64,000 bases of DNA from Georgenia soli. Its GTDB lineage: Bacteria; Actinomycetota; Actinomycetes; Actinomycetales; Actinomycetaceae. Shown one piece after another: positions 7,334 through 16,686 of this stretch. The stretch spans positions 930,001 through 994,000 of the forward strand of contig NZ_PDJI01000004.1 of assembly GCF_002563695.1 (NCBI RefSeq), given 5' to 3'. The position numbers and the translations under genes were made by a program. A model generated the notes under the pieces. That model was not told the origin of the DNA. It ran no database searches and was given only the letters and a program-made list of their open reading frames with translations. How positions within the stretch are numbered: position 1 is the stretch's first letter; every line of letters begins with the position of its first letter.

Positions 7334-10300
7334 CACTCCACCTCCGTCCGGCGTCGGCGGATCGGCAGGGCCAGCAGGACCGTCAGGCCGATGACGACGC
7401 CCTGCGCCCAGGCCCAGGCGGTACCGCCGGGCGCCTCGTGGCCGACGGTGAGGGTCCCGGTGTGGGCGGGCAGCTCGAAGGCCTGGCGCCAGCCGTCGGT
7501 GGTCGCACGCAGCGGGCGACCGTCGTACCAGGCGCGCCAGCCGGTGTCCGCCCGCTCGGCGAGCACCAGGGTGCGTCCCTCCGGCCCCGACGGCAGCTCC
7601 GTGCCGATCCGGATCTGGCCCGCGTCGACGTCCTGGACCCAGGCACCGTCGGCGTCCACCACCCGGGCGCGGGCCACGGAGTCCGCCGTGCCCGGCTGAC
7701 CCGCCTCCCGGGAGACGCGCCAGATCGCACCGGACTCGTTCTCGGTCACGCGCTCCAGCCCGGCGGTGGCGTCGAGCTGCTCGACCAGGGCGGCACGCTC
7801 GGCGGTGGTGGGTTCGGTGCCGGCGGGCACGTAGCTGGGCTCCGGCCGGACGAGCACGATCCCGACGGCGTGCCGTCCGAGGACGGCGCCGACGTCGTCG
7901 GCCGCACCGACGGCCATCGCGGCGACCACCTCGGCGACCTCGGCCTCCGCGGCGTCCGGGCCCGCCCCGACGAGCTCACGTGCGGACTCGGCGGCGGAGG
8001 TCTCGGTGAGCTGCGGTCCGGCGTCCCGCCAGATCTCGGCGCGCACGGTGCCGTCGGCCGGGGTGAGGGCGAGGACGCGCGAGCGGCTGCCGGAGGACTG
8101 CATCTCGGCGGCGACGGCGGGCACGGGTGCGGTGTCGCGGCCGTGGACGGCGAGAAGCTCGGTGGGGGCGTCGTCGCCGGCCTGGTGCACCGAGACCAGC
8201 CAGCCGGCCGCCGTGACCAGCGGCCCGAGCACGAGCAGCGGGGTGAGCACCGCGACGACGATCTGGCCGACGCCGAAGCTGCGCGTGCCCAGCGCGTCGC
8301 GCAACCCGTCGCCCGCGGAGACGACGGCGATCAGCAGTCCCAGCACCACGAGCGAGGTGCCGGCCCCGGCCCAGCCGCGCACCACCTGGCTCGCGCCGTC
8401 CAGACCGGTGCCGACGGCGACGTCCGTCCGGGCCGCCAGGAGCGCGGTCACCAGGCCGACGAGCGCGAGGAGCCAGCCCCCGCGAACGGCCCGTGCCCGG
8501 CCGGTGCCGCGCAGCAGGGCGAGCACGGCACCGAGCGCGAGCGTCGCACCGCCCAGCACCATGCCCCAGCGGGCGACGAGGGTGGCCGCGCCCTCGCCGT
8601 CGAGGCCGGGGAGAGCCGGAGGTTCCACGGGCCAGCCGAGCGCCGCCAGCCACGAGGGGCCGGCGTCGGAGGCGTAGGCCACCCCCGGGTCGGCGAGGAG
8701 AAGCCGCCAGCTCCCCGCCTCGAGGTCGCCCAGAGCGGCGACGACGAGCGGGCCGAGCAGCACGAGCGCGGGCACCGGGACGACGAGCAGCACGCGCCGC
8801 CGTCGGGGTACCGCCAGGGTGAGCAGCAGGACGGCCACGACGGAGGCGGGCAGCAGCACGGGGGCTCCCGCGGCCGCACCGGCCAGGGCCAGAGCGGCGC
8901 CCGCGCCGGCGGCGATCGAGCCGGCGCGCGTGCGCCGGGTGGCGACGGTGCCCCCTGGTGCGGAGGTGGCCTCCAGGTCGTGCGCACCCTCCGGCCCGGT
9001 CGGCCCCCGGAGAGCCTCGAGGGTGCGGGCACGGGCCGTGCGTCGCGCGCCCACCATGCCGGAGAGCACCACATCACGCCGGTCCACGGCCACGGCGCGC
9101 GCGACCCCGAGCGCCACCCACGGCAGCAGCAGGTGGGCGAGGAGGGCGCCGAGCCGGCCCTGGCCGGTCGCGAGCAGCAGGCTCGGGGCGAGGGCCCACA
9201 CCACCGCCGCCCAGGCGCGCAGCCACACCGACCGGGTGGCGGCGCCGGCGGCGAACCAAGCCCCGATCCCGGCCAGCGGGACCGCCAGGACCACGAGTGC
9301 GGTGACCAGCACGTTGGTGGAGGCCCCGAACGGCGCGAGGAGGAGCATCGGCACCGCGAGCGCCTGCAGGAACGGGTCCGCCGGGCCGGGGTGGCCGTCG
9401 CCGGCCGCGACCCAGCCGGAGCGGGCGGCGCGCCACAGCTCGGCGAGGGTGGCGTCGGCCGGCAGGAGGGCGCCACCGGTGAGGGGGCCCGCCAGGACGA
9501 GCGGCGCGAACGCCGCGAGGGCGACGGCGGTCAGGGCGAGCGCCGTCAGCGTGGCGGCCGTGCGCCGTCGTCTCGCCAGCGCCGCGCGCTCGGCGATCTC
9601 GAGCTCGCTGGGCGCCTGGGCGGCGCGGCGCGCGGCGGCCGCCGTGCGCCGGACGTCCCGCTTGGCGCGGCGGATCTCGGTGCCGGTGGCCTGCAGCGGC
9701 ACCAGGGCCCGGGCGGGGATGCGGCGGACGCTGCCGGTGCGACGTCGGGCGCGCCACACGGCGCCGGGCTGGGCGAGCACGGCCAGCACGGCGGCGATCT
9801 CGGCGCCGGCCAGGCCGATCTCCTTGGTGGCCACGCGCCACAGTGCGCGCAGCGGCGCGAGGAGGACGAACCCGACGGTCAGCAGCGGGACGAGCGCCGC
9901 TGGCGCGGCGACGAACGCGTTGTAGAGCTGCGCCCGGCGACGCGCGAGGAAGGAGCGGCGGGCGTCCGGCACCGCGGCGGCCGGGTCCTGGGTGTGTGTC
10001 GTCGGCCCGGCCCGCAGCCCGAGGAGGGACGCGCGGGCGTGGTGGACGACGGCGGTCGGCACGACCACCACGCGGTGGCCGGCGAGGCGGGCGCGGCGCG
10101 AGAGCTCGAGGCCGTCACCGAAGGGACCGAGAGCGGGGTCCGTGCCCCCGAGCTCCTCCCACACGCTCGCGCGCACGAGGGCGCCGGCCGTGCCGACGGC
10201 GAGGACGTCCTCGCGGTGGTCGTGCTGGCCCTGGTCGATCTCGCCGGGCTCGATGTCGGAGACGCGGCGGCCGGTGCGGGTGGCGCGCACGCCCACCTCG

Positions 10301-10902
10301 AGGAGCCGGTCCGGCTCGGTCCAGTCGCGTTGTTTGGCGCCCAGGATCGCGACCGAGCGCCCGGACTCCGCGGCGTGGAGGAGCTGGTCCAGGGCGGCGG
10401 GCGCGGGGGCGGAGTCGTCGTGGAGGAGCCAGAGCCAGTCCGGCTGGGCGCCTGCGTCCGGGGCCCGGCCCAGGACGCCGACGGCGCGGAACTCCCCCGT
10501 GGTCACCGGGGTGAGCTCACCCGTGACCCGCGACCACGACCCGCTCAGCGAACCGGTGGCCCGTTCACGCTTGCGGGCCCGCTCGGCGGCGCGCTCGACC
10601 AGCGCGCGGTACTCGGTCAGGCCCTGGCGCACGGCCTCGCCGAAGGTGGTGGCCTCCGGGGCGCGGACGACGCGGACCCGGGTGACCTCGTCGAGGCCCG
10701 CCCCGGCGACGGCGTCGTGGACGGGCACGCCGGTGCCGAGGTCCCTGCCGGGCGCTCCGACGTCGACGACGACCACCACGTCGGGCAGGTGCGTCTGGGC
10801 GGCGAGCGCGGCGAGCGTCCGCGGGAGGTAGACGGAGACGCCGGCGCTGACCACCACGGCGAGCGTGGAGGGTCTGACGGGGGTGGGGGTCGTGGCCGCC
10901 AT
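7333..10902 (-). CDS. Glycosyltransferase family 2 fused to a large multi-spanning membrane region
   Basis: A 1189-aa protein. Residues about 12-320 form a GT2 domain (STLAVVVSAGVSVYLPRTLA; the metal-site-like LLHDDSAPAP; EELGGTDPALGPFGDGLELS). The rest contains about a dozen hydrophobic segments interleaved with soluble loops, starting at NAFVAAPAALVPLLTVGFVL, and a C-terminal soluble ectodomain before a last TM near PGGTAWAWAQGVVIGLTVLL. Such GT2/membrane fusions are encoded beside whiB2 in many Actinobacteria and are presumed to act in envelope glycan synthesis; the substrate is unknown. ATG 10902 is chosen because the upstream frame is antisense-like shadow within whiB. It lies 13 bases after the whiB stop, so it may share the whiB transcript. 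Confidence 0.85.
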   Translation of the reverse strand: MAATTPTPVRPSTLAVVVSAGVSVYLPRTLAALAAQTHLPDVVVVVDVGAPGRDLGTGVPVHDAVAGAGLDEVTRVRVVRAPEATTFGEAVRQGLTEYRALVERAAERARKRERATGSLSGSWSRVTGELTPVTTGEFRAVGVLGRAPDAGAQPDWLWLLHDDSAPAPAALDQLLHAAESGRSVAILGAKQRDWTEPDRLLEVGVRATRTGRRVSDIEPGEIDQGQHDHREDVLAVGTAGALVRASVWEELGGTDPALGPFGDGLELSRRARLAGHRVVVVPTAVVHHARASLLGLRAGPTTHTQDPAAAVPDARRSFLARRRAQLYNAFVAAPAALVPLLTVGFVLLAPLRALWRVATKEIGLAGAEIAAVLAVLAQPGAVWRARRRTGSVRRIPARALVPLQATGTEIRRAKRDVRRTAAAARRAAQAPSELEIAERAALARRRRTAATLTALALTAVALAAFAPLVLAGPLTGGALLPADATLAELWRAARSGWVAAGDGHPGPADPFLQALAVPMLLLAPFGASTNVLVTALVVLAVPLAGIGAWFAAGAATRSVWLRAWAAVVWALAPSLLLATGQGRLGALLAHLLLPWVALGVARAVAVDRRDVVLSGMVGARRTARARTLEALRGPTGPEGAHDLEATSAPGGTVATRRTRAGSIAAGAGAALALAGAAAGAPVLLPASVVAVLLLTLAVPRRRRVLLVVPVPALVLLGPLVVAALGDLEAGSWRLLLADPGVAYASDAGPSWLAALGWPVEPPALPGLDGEGAATLVARWGMVLGGATLALGAVLALLRGTGRARAVRGGWLLALVGLVTALLAARTDVAVGTGLDGASQVVRGWAGAGTSLVVLGLLIAVVSAGDGLRDALGTRSFGVGQIVVAVLTPLLVLGPLVTAAGWLVSVHQAGDDAPTELLAVHGRDTAPVPAVAAEMQSSGSRSRVLALTPADGTVRAEIWRDAGPQLTETSAAESARELVGAGPDAAEAEVAEVVAAMAVGAADDVGAVLGRHAVGIVLVRPEPSYVPAGTEPTTAERAALVEQLDATAGLERVTENESGAIWRVSREAGQPGTADSVARARVVDADGAWVQDVDAGQIRIGTELPSGPEGRTLVLAERADTGWRAWYDGRPLRATTDGWRQAFELPAHTGTLTVGHEAPGGTAWAWAQGVVIGLTVLLALPIRRRRTEVE

Positions 10903-10915
10903 CCAAGCGGCAGCG

Positions 10916-11245
10916 TCAGACGGCGCGGCGCTTGAGCTTGCGACGCTCGCGCTCGGACAGGCCGCCCCAGATGCCGAACCGCTCGTCGTTCTCCAGCGCG
11001 TACTCGAGGCACTCGGAGCGCACCTCGCAGGAGGTGCAGACCCGCTTGGCCTCGCGGGTGGAACCGCCCTTTTCGGGGAAGAACGCCTCGGGGTCGGTCT
11101 GCGCGCACAGTGCCCGGTCCTGCCAGGCGAGGGCCCCCTCGTCGGGGCCGTCCGTGCCCACCAGGTGCAGGACGTCGGCGCCACCCTGCGGCGTCGCCGA
11201 CGGCATGCTGAAGGTCAGCGGACCATCACCGAGAATGTTCCACAC
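10916..11245 (-). CDS. whiB2: WhiB family Fe-S transcriptional regulator (WhiB2/WhmD-like)
   Basis: A 109-aa protein with four cluster-ligand Cys at 47, 70, 73 and 79 (C-x22-C-x2-C-x5-C), the turn GIWGG at 91-95 and a basic C-terminus ERRKLKRRAV. These are the defining WhiB features. The family binds a 4Fe-4S cluster and works with the principal sigma factor; WhiB2/WhmD members control septation and division. Assignment to WhiB2 rests on context (GT2/membrane gene, DUF5719, zincin-like, DUF3499). GTG 11245 was chosen as the start because AGGGGAAG lies 4-11 bases upstream; an internal ATG at codon 14 is possible. Confidence 0.92.
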   Translation of the reverse strand: MWNILGDGPLTFSMPSATPQGGADVLHLVGTDGPDEGALAWQDRALCAQTDPEAFFPEKGGSTREAKRVCTSCEVRSECLEYALENDERFGIWGGLSERERRKLKRRAV

Positions 11246-11282
11246 GGCACTTCCCCTTTCCTTCAGCGGACCAGACCCCTGA

Positions 11283-11311
11283 ATTACACGCGTGTCATCC
11301 TCGTTCGTCAA
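11283..11311 (-). promoter_or_regulatory. Promoter of the whiB gene
   Basis: On the minus strand TTGACG (11311-11306) is followed after exactly 17 bases by TGTAAT (11288-11283), close to the principal-sigma consensus. The predicted transcript start is near 11276, giving a leader of about 30 bases before GTG 11245. The 250-base divergent region up to the phosphatase gene holds nothing else I can support. Confidence 0.65.
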
Positions 11312-11495
11312 GCGGAACGGTGCTATATCGGCCCGGAAAATCTCACGAGTGTGGTTCGTTCCGGCGTGTCGTGCGGCGTGTCGGCGCTCCCGTGGGTTAG
11401 CGGGCCTCGTCGTCGTAAACCGCGCGATCCTCGGCCGGGATGCCCGCGCGTCGCCTGCTGGCAGGATGGCCTGGTACCGACGACGGAGGCTTCCC

Positions 11496-12326
11496 TTGCC
11501 CGTGACCGACCTCACCGCCCTCTCCACCAGCCTGCGCGAGGTCGCCGTCGAGGCCGCGACCGCCGTCGGCCCGATGCTTCGCGACGCGTTCCGGGCGGAG
11601 GTGGAGGTGGCGTTCAAGCGCGACCACCACGACCTGGTCACCGAGTACGACACCGCCAGCGAGGAGTCGATCCGCGCCTCGATCCTGCGTGCCCACCCCG
11701 ACTCGCGGATCCTCGGCGAGGAGGGCGGCACGGTCGGCGACGGAGCCGTGCTGTGGCTCGTGGACCCCATCGACGGCACGTCCAACTTCGCTCGCGGCAT
11801 CGCCCAGTTCTGCGTCTCGATCGCGGCGGCCGTCGACGGCGAGCTGACGGCCGGCGTCATCTACGACCCCATGGCCGAGAACCTCTTCACCGCGGACCTG
11901 ACCGGCGCGTGGCTCGACGGTCGGCCGCTGCGCTGCGCGGGCGCCGCCGAGGCGTCGGCGGCCACCGTGCTGACCGACTACCCCGCGGCCCGTGACGTCG
12001 CCGCCGGCCCCGCGGCGGGCGAGCGCTTCGCGATGCTGGTGGACGAGTTCCGCTCCGTCCGCCGCGGCGGCTCCGGCGCGCTGGGGCTGGCGCACGTGGC
12101 GGCCGGCTGGGTCGACTGCACCTTCGGCACCTCCACCCACCCGTGGGACATCGCCGCCGGCGCCCTGCTCGTGCGACAGGCGGGCGGGTCGTTCCACGGC
12201 TACCGCGACGGCGCGGAGCTGACGACCTCGGTGTGGGAGGCCCCGCACTACGCCGCCTTCGCGGGGGACGCCGAGTACCCGCAGATCACCGAGATCGTGC
12301 GCGACCACGACCACCCGATCGAGTAG
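11496..12326 (+). CDS. Inositol monophosphatase family phosphatase (possible histidinol-phosphatase)
   Basis: A 276-aa soluble enzyme of the Mg-dependent, Li-sensitive phosphatase superfamily. Metal ligands are seen in GEEGG (residues 74-78) and DPIDGTSNFARG (from residue 90), and in the C-terminal motif STHPWDIAAGALLVRQAGG. Members hydrolyse inositol-1-phosphate, PAP, fructose-bisphosphate or, in Actinobacteria, histidinol phosphate (HisN). The FARG variant of the WDGT loop and the gene's length fit the HisN/IMPase group, but no histidine genes are nearby. TTG 11496 was chosen because GGAGG ends 6 bases upstream; GTG 11502 is the alternative. Confidence 0.88.
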   Translation: MPVTDLTALSTSLREVAVEAATAVGPMLRDAFRAEVEVAFKRDHHDLVTEYDTASEESIRASILRAHPDSRILGEEGGTVGDGAVLWLVDPIDGTSNFARGIAQFCVSIAAAVDGELTAGVIYDPMAENLFTADLTGAWLDGRPLRCAGAAEASAATVLTDYPAARDVAAGPAAGERFAMLVDEFRSVRRGGSGALGLAHVAAGWVDCTFGTSTHPWDIAAGALLVRQAGGSFHGYRDGAELTTSVWEAPHYAAFAGDAEYPQITEIVRDHDHPIE

Positions 12327-12402
12327 TCCGCACGCGCGAGCAGCCGCTCCCTGACGCGAGCGCGACCCCCAGGAGCGAGGCGACGGACCCTGGGGGCGCC
12401 CG

Positions 12403-12408
12403 TAGTCT
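12403..12408 (+). promoter_or_regulatory. Putative -10 box of leaderless TIGR03089 gene
   Basis: TAGTCT ends 7 bases before ATG 12416; no ribosome-binding site is visible. Confidence 0.5.
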
Positions 12409-12415
12409 CAGCACC

Positions 12416-13183
12416 ATGACGCATCCCGACACTCTCCCCGGCCGCCTCCTCGACGCGTTCGGTCACGACGGCGCCTCGCCGAGGCTGACCTGGTACGGAT
12501 CCGACGGCGAACGCACCGAGCTCTCCGGGCGCGTGCTCGCGAACTGGGTGACCAAGGCCGCGAACCTCCTCGTCGAGGAGGCCGACGCCGAGCCGGGCAC
12601 CACCGTGGTGCTGGACCTGCCCGTCCACTGGCGGACCCTGGTGTGGGCCCTGGCCTCCTGGACCACGGGAGCGCGCGTCGTGCTGCCCGAGGAGGAGGTG
12701 GAGGACGTCGACGTCGTCGTGACCACCGACCCGGAGAATGCGCCGGGGGCGGACGACGCGGATCTCGTGCTCGCCGTCGCCCTGCCGGCGCTGGCGATGT
12801 CCTGGGACGGCCCGGAGCTGCCGGGCGAGGTCGTCGACGCCGCGGCCGAGCTGATGAGCTACGGCGACCAGCTCGGCTACGTCTCGGAGCCGGAGGACGA
12901 CGACGTCGCGCTCGTCGGCGCGGGGCTGGAGGCCACGTTCGGCGAGCTCGCCGACTGGGCCCGCGGGACCCTCGAGCTGGGCCGCCCCAACCACGGCGAG
13001 GCCGAGGAGGACGACCCCAAGCCGGTGCGGGCGCTCGTCTCGCCCCGCGACCTGGCCGGGCTCCTGGAGCAGGCGCTCGCCGTGTGGCGGGCGGGCGGTT
13101 CGCTCGTGCTCGCGGAGCCCGGGACGGACGCGCAGACGCTGGAGCGGATCGCCGCGGAGGAGCGGGTGGATCTGCGCTGGTAG
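12416..13183 (+). CDS. TIGR03089 family protein
   Basis: A 255-aa protein related to the N-terminal part of AMP-binding (acyl-adenylating) enzymes: it opens like an acyl-CoA synthetase (LTWYGSDGERTELSGRVLANW, then KAANLLVEEADAEPG and WALASWTTGARVVL). It lacks the adenylate-binding motif and the C-terminal lid, so catalysis is doubtful. The family is restricted to Actinobacteria and has no known function. It is downstream of the phosphatase gene in the same direction but probably has its own leaderless promoter. The product is strongly acidic and soluble, with no signal peptide. Confidence 0.85.
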   Translation: MTHPDTLPGRLLDAFGHDGASPRLTWYGSDGERTELSGRVLANWVTKAANLLVEEADAEPGTTVVLDLPVHWRTLVWALASWTTGARVVLPEEEVEDVDVVVTTDPENAPGADDADLVLAVALPALAMSWDGPELPGEVVDAAAELMSYGDQLGYVSEPEDDDVALVGAGLEATFGELADWARGTLELGRPNHGEAEEDDPKPVRALVSPRDLAGLLEQALAVWRAGGSLVLAEPGTDAQTLERIAAEERVDLRW

Positions 13184-13341
13184 CGCGTCGCGAGCAGCGG
13201 CAGAATCCGGGTGCAAGTCACACCCGGCACACTGATCACTCCGTTACCATCGGTGAGGACCCAGCGTCCGTATTGGTAGCGGCGTGTCGCACGTCTCATC
13301 CAGCGGCGGGTCAAGTTGTCCGCCGTTGGAAATGAGCATTC

Positions 13342-14808
13342 GTGACCGCCTCCGCCGCCACCCGAAGCGTCAGCGTGCTGCTGGCTGCCGCCCTCGCAGT
13401 GCTCCTCGCCCTGCTCGCACCGCCCGCGCTCGCCGCGCCTGCGACGGTCGACCGGCTGTCCGGCGACGACCGGTACGCCACCGCGGCCGCCGTCTCGCGC
13501 GACAACTTCGCCGCGGGTGTCGCGTCGGTCTACGTCGCCAACGGGCTCGACTACCCGGACGCGCTGGCGGGCGCCCCGCGCGCAGCGGCGGACGGCTCCC
13601 CCATCCTGCTGGTCCAGCAGACCGCGCTCCCGGCCGTGGTGAAGACGGAGCTGAACAGGCTGCGGCCGGGCCGGATCGTCATCCTCGGCGGGCCCGGCGT
13701 GGTGAGCGACGCCGTCGCCACACAGCTGCGGGCCTACACCGGCGGGTCGGTCACCCGGCTCTCGGGCGCGGACCGGTACGCGACGGCGGCGGCGGTCGCG
13801 GCGACCTTCGGCAGCGGGGTCGGCGTCGCCTATGTCGCCTCCGGGCTGACGTACCCCGACGCCCTCGCCGGGGCCCCGGTGGCCGGTTCCGGCAAGGACC
13901 CCGTGCTGCTCGTCCGCGGCGACCGGCTGGACACCTCGGTGGCCGGCGCCCTGCGGACCCTCCGGCCGCAGCGGATCGTCATCCTCGGCGGCGCAGGTGC
14001 CGTGAGCGAGTCGATCGCCGCCGAGCTCCGTACCTACACGTCCGGCTCCGTCACCCGCCTCGGCGGCAACGACCGGTTCTCGACCTCCGCCGCCATCTCC
14101 GCCGCCGTCTACCCCGACGGCTCGGACGTGGTGTACCTGGCCAACGGCTACGACTTCCCCGACGCCCTCTCCGCGGCGCCGCTCGCCGGCCGCGAGCGCG
14201 GTCCCGTGCTCCTCGTCCGCCCGGGCAGCATCGACCCGACCGTGGCTCTCGAGCTCGCACGGCTCGGCGCGAGCCGTGTGGTCGCCCTCGGAGGCCCGGG
14301 CGTCGTCAGCGACGCGGTGCTCAACCAGGCGGCCGGCCGGGTCGAGGACCCGGTGCTGGACGACAAGCCGGTGACCACGACGCCCGTCTACACGGACGAG
14401 ATGGCGAAGATCGCCGCGGCCTACCGCACACCGGGCACCAGCAGGACCGGCACGACCGCGATCACCTGGGCGCGCACCCAGCTCGGCAAGGACTACGCCT
14501 GGGGCGGCGCCGGACCGGACAGCTACGACTGCTCCGGCCTGGTCATGCGCGCGTTCGAGAAGGCAGGACGGCAGCTCCCCCGGGTCACCCGCGACCAGTG
14601 GAACGCCACCACCCGCGTCTCGCTCGACGACCTGCGCCCCGGCGATCTCCTGTTCTGGTCCAACAACGGCCAGCCGACGGGGATCTACCACGTCGCGATC
14701 TTCACCGGCAACGGCATGCGACTCCACGCCCCCTCGACCGGCAAGTTCGTCGAGGAGGTAGCGATCTGGAACGGCAACCTGCTGCCGTTCGGCGGACGAG
14801 TGATGTGA
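13342..14808 (+). CDS. Secreted NlpC/P60 peptidoglycan endopeptidase with three CWB2 repeats
   Basis: A 488-aa protein: signal peptide (about residues 1-32, ending ALAAPA), three cell-wall-binding type 2 repeats (about 36-330; each begins RLSGDDRYATA-like and contains ILGGxGxVS), a short linker and a C-terminal NlpC/P60 domain. Catalytic residues are visible: C397 in YDCSG, H450 in YHVAIF and H462 in LHAP. The family cleaves stem-peptide bonds such as D-Glu-diaminoacid. The usual order is reversed here, with binding repeats N-terminal to the enzyme. The GTG start has no strong ribosome site. The 158-base upstream gap shows no confident promoter. It is first of five clustered CWB2 genes. Confidence 0.9.
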   Translation: MTASAATRSVSVLLAAALAVLLALLAPPALAAPATVDRLSGDDRYATAAAVSRDNFAAGVASVYVANGLDYPDALAGAPRAAADGSPILLVQQTALPAVVKTELNRLRPGRIVILGGPGVVSDAVATQLRAYTGGSVTRLSGADRYATAAAVAATFGSGVGVAYVASGLTYPDALAGAPVAGSGKDPVLLVRGDRLDTSVAGALRTLRPQRIVILGGAGAVSESIAAELRTYTSGSVTRLGGNDRFSTSAAISAAVYPDGSDVVYLANGYDFPDALSAAPLAGRERGPVLLVRPGSIDPTVALELARLGASRVVALGGPGVVSDAVLNQAAGRVEDPVLDDKPVTTTPVYTDEMAKIAAAYRTPGTSRTGTTAITWARTQLGKDYAWGGAGPDSYDCSGLVMRAFEKAGRQLPRVTRDQWNATTRVSLDDLRPGDLLFWSNNGQPTGIYHVAIFTGNGMRLHAPSTGKFVEEVAIWNGNLLPFGGRVM

Positions 14809-14954
14809 CGGCCGGGAGTCACGCTCCGACGTCGTAGCCGAATCGCAGGCCGCGGAAACCGTCGGGAGTTACGCTTTTTCACGGACCGTTAACGCCGTGA
14901 TGTCTCGGTCAGGAACGAGAGGACGCGGCGGTCGCAAGACTGGGGGAACTTGCC

Positions 14955-16451
14955 ATGGACCAGCCAACTTCCGGCACGCCTGCGCACGGCAGTGCGACCG
15001 CACCGACGGACAGAAGCTCGGGAAGCCTGCCGCCGACCACGGCTCGACTGCTGACCGTGCTGCTCACCGCCGTCATGGCGGTGACGTTGTCCGTCACGGG
15101 TGCTGCCGCGCCGGCGAGCGCGTCGGACGCGTCCGTCGCGGACCGGATCTTCACGCTGCTGAACCAGGAGCGGGCGAAGGCCGGGCTAGCGCCCCTGCAG
15201 CGGGTCGTCGAGCTGGACTCGGTCGCCCAGGCGTGGAGCGAGAACCAGGCCCGCGTCGGGCGGATGTCCCACAACCCCGACTACTCGAGGCAGTACCCAG
15301 CGGGCTGGCGGCTCGCGGCGGAGAACGTCGCCTACGCGTCCCAGTCCATCGCCACGGGCGACAAGTTCAACAGCATGTGGATGAACTCGCAGGGACACCG
15401 GGAGAACATGCTGCGGCCCGGCCTCACCCACGTGGGCATCGGCGTCGCCACGAGGAACGGCCTCACCTTCGCGACCCAGAACTTCGCGCAGTACCCCTCG
15501 TCGACGGTCCTGACGCCCACGTCGCCGTCCGTGGCCAGCAGCACGGTTGACCGGTGGTCCGGTGCGGATCGGTACGCCGTCTCGGCGGAGGTCTCGGAGC
15601 GAAACTTCGCCCCCGGTGTCGGCGTGGCCTACATCGCGAACGGCCTGACCTCGGCCGATGCCCTCTCGGGGGCCCCAGTGGCGGCCGCGGACAAGGCCCC
15701 GGTGCTGCTGACGCACGTGGGCTCCCTGCCGGGCGAGGTGGCGAACGAGCTCGCGCGTCTCCGACCAGCGAAGATCGTCATTCTCGGTGGCACCGGCTCC
15801 GTCAGCTCCGCCGTGCAGAACAAGCTGGGCGCGTACACGTCCGGCCCCGTGGAGCGATGGGCCGGCGGGGACCGCTTCGAGACCTCCGCCGTCATCTCCC
15901 GGGCGAACTACCCGAAGCCGGGTGTCGACGTCGCCTACGTGGCGAACGGACTCACCTCGGTCGACGCCCTCTCCGCCGCCCCCGTCGCCGGCATGCAGGA
16001 CGCCCCTGTGCTGCTGACCCGGCCGGACTCCCTGCCCGGCGCGGTCGCCGCGGAGCTCGACCGGCTCGACCCGAAGAAGATCGTCATCCTCGGGGGGACC
16101 GGTGCGGTCAGCCCCGGCGTGCAGCGCCAGCTGGACAGGTACACCGCCTCGACAACCCGCTGGTCCGGTACCGACCGCTACGCCGTCTCGGTCACGGTCT
16201 CCAGGGCGGCCTTCCCGAACGGGGCCGGCGTGGTGTACGTGGCCAACGGCCTCACGTCCGCCGACGCCCTCTCCGCGGCGCCTGTGGCCGGCAAGAACCG
16301 CGCACCGGTCCTGCTCACCCAGGCGGGCTCCATGCCCGCCGCCGTGCAGGCAGAGCTGAAGCGCCTCGACCCCGACCGCGTCGTCGTCCTCGGTGGCACG
16401 GGCGCCGTCAGCGCAACCGTGCAGAACCAGGTCGCCAGCATCACGCGTTGA
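14955..16451 (+). CDS. Secreted CAP (SCP/PR1) domain protein with three CWB2 repeats
   Basis: A 498-aa protein. A long N-terminal extension (about 30 residues) precedes the hydrophobic signal core (31-55). A CAP domain covers residues 62-180 with its cavity residues H106 (MSHNP), E123 (AENVAY) and H148 (GHRENML), plus GIGVATRNGLTFATQNFAQ. Three CWB2 repeats of about 101 aa fill 198-498. Bacterial CAP proteins (YkwD-like) are surface proteins of uncertain activity. A GGGGGA ribosome site lies upstream of the ATG. The repeats are strikingly similar to those of the convergent gene at 16687, although the N-terminal domains are unrelated. Confidence 0.9.
   Translation: MDQPTSGTPAHGSATAPTDRSSGSLPPTTARLLTVLLTAVMAVTLSVTGAAAPASASDASVADRIFTLLNQERAKAGLAPLQRVVELDSVAQAWSENQARVGRMSHNPDYSRQYPAGWRLAAENVAYASQSIATGDKFNSMWMNSQGHRENMLRPGLTHVGIGVATRNGLTFATQNFAQYPSSTVLTPTSPSVASSTVDRWSGADRYAVSAEVSERNFAPGVGVAYIANGLTSADALSGAPVAAADKAPVLLTHVGSLPGEVANELARLRPAKIVILGGTGSVSSAVQNKLGAYTSGPVERWAGGDRFETSAVISRANYPKPGVDVAYVANGLTSVDALSAAPVAGMQDAPVLLTRPDSLPGAVAAELDRLDPKKIVILGGTGAVSPGVQRQLDRYTASTTRWSGTDRYAVSVTVSRAAFPNGAGVVYVANGLTSADALSAAPVAGKNRAPVLLTQAGSMPAAVQAELKRLDPDRVVVLGGTGAVSATVQNQVASITR
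15545..16449 (+). repeat. Triple CWB2 module of the CAP protein (inverted relative to 16690-17598)
   Basis: Three tandem units of about 303 bp, with starts near 15545, 15848 and 16150. Encoded units share RWSGxDRYAVS, YVANGLTSxDALSxAPVAG, PVLLTxxxSLP and ILGGTGAVS. The module is closely matched by the minus-strand modules at 16690-17598 and 20686-21579. Confidence 0.85.
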
Positions 16452-16590
16452 CGGCCAGGGCCCCGCTCTCATTCCTCCTCCTCCGGCGCGGTGTCTGCAC
16501 AGCGGTCAGCCGACGTCGACGGTTCCCGAGAAGATCGCCACGCCCCCGGGTGACCGCGGACGGAAGGGTCGGCCACGACGCAGACACGCG

Positions 16591-16647
16591 GATGCCCTCC
16601 GCCCGGGGAGACCGACCTGCAGGTCTCGGGCCCGGACGAAGGGCATC
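16591..16647. terminator. Large imperfect hairpin terminator between convergent CWB2 genes
   Basis: The outer arms gatgccct and agggcatc, the middle Cpccggg-type arms and the inner arms gagacc and ggtctc fold into one long stem over 57 bases. It lies in the 235-base gap between the stops at 16451 and 16687 and could terminate both strands. Confidence 0.7.
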
Positions 16648-16686
16648 TGCTGTGTCACGGCTGTTCCGCCGTGCGGTGGCGTGCGG

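Noticed and set aside
7063..10935. 1290-codon open frame on the plus strand
   Set aside because: It is antisense to the GT2/membrane gene and lacks any domain; its composition (Arg, Gly, Ala, His rich) is the usual shadow of GC-rich coding DNA.
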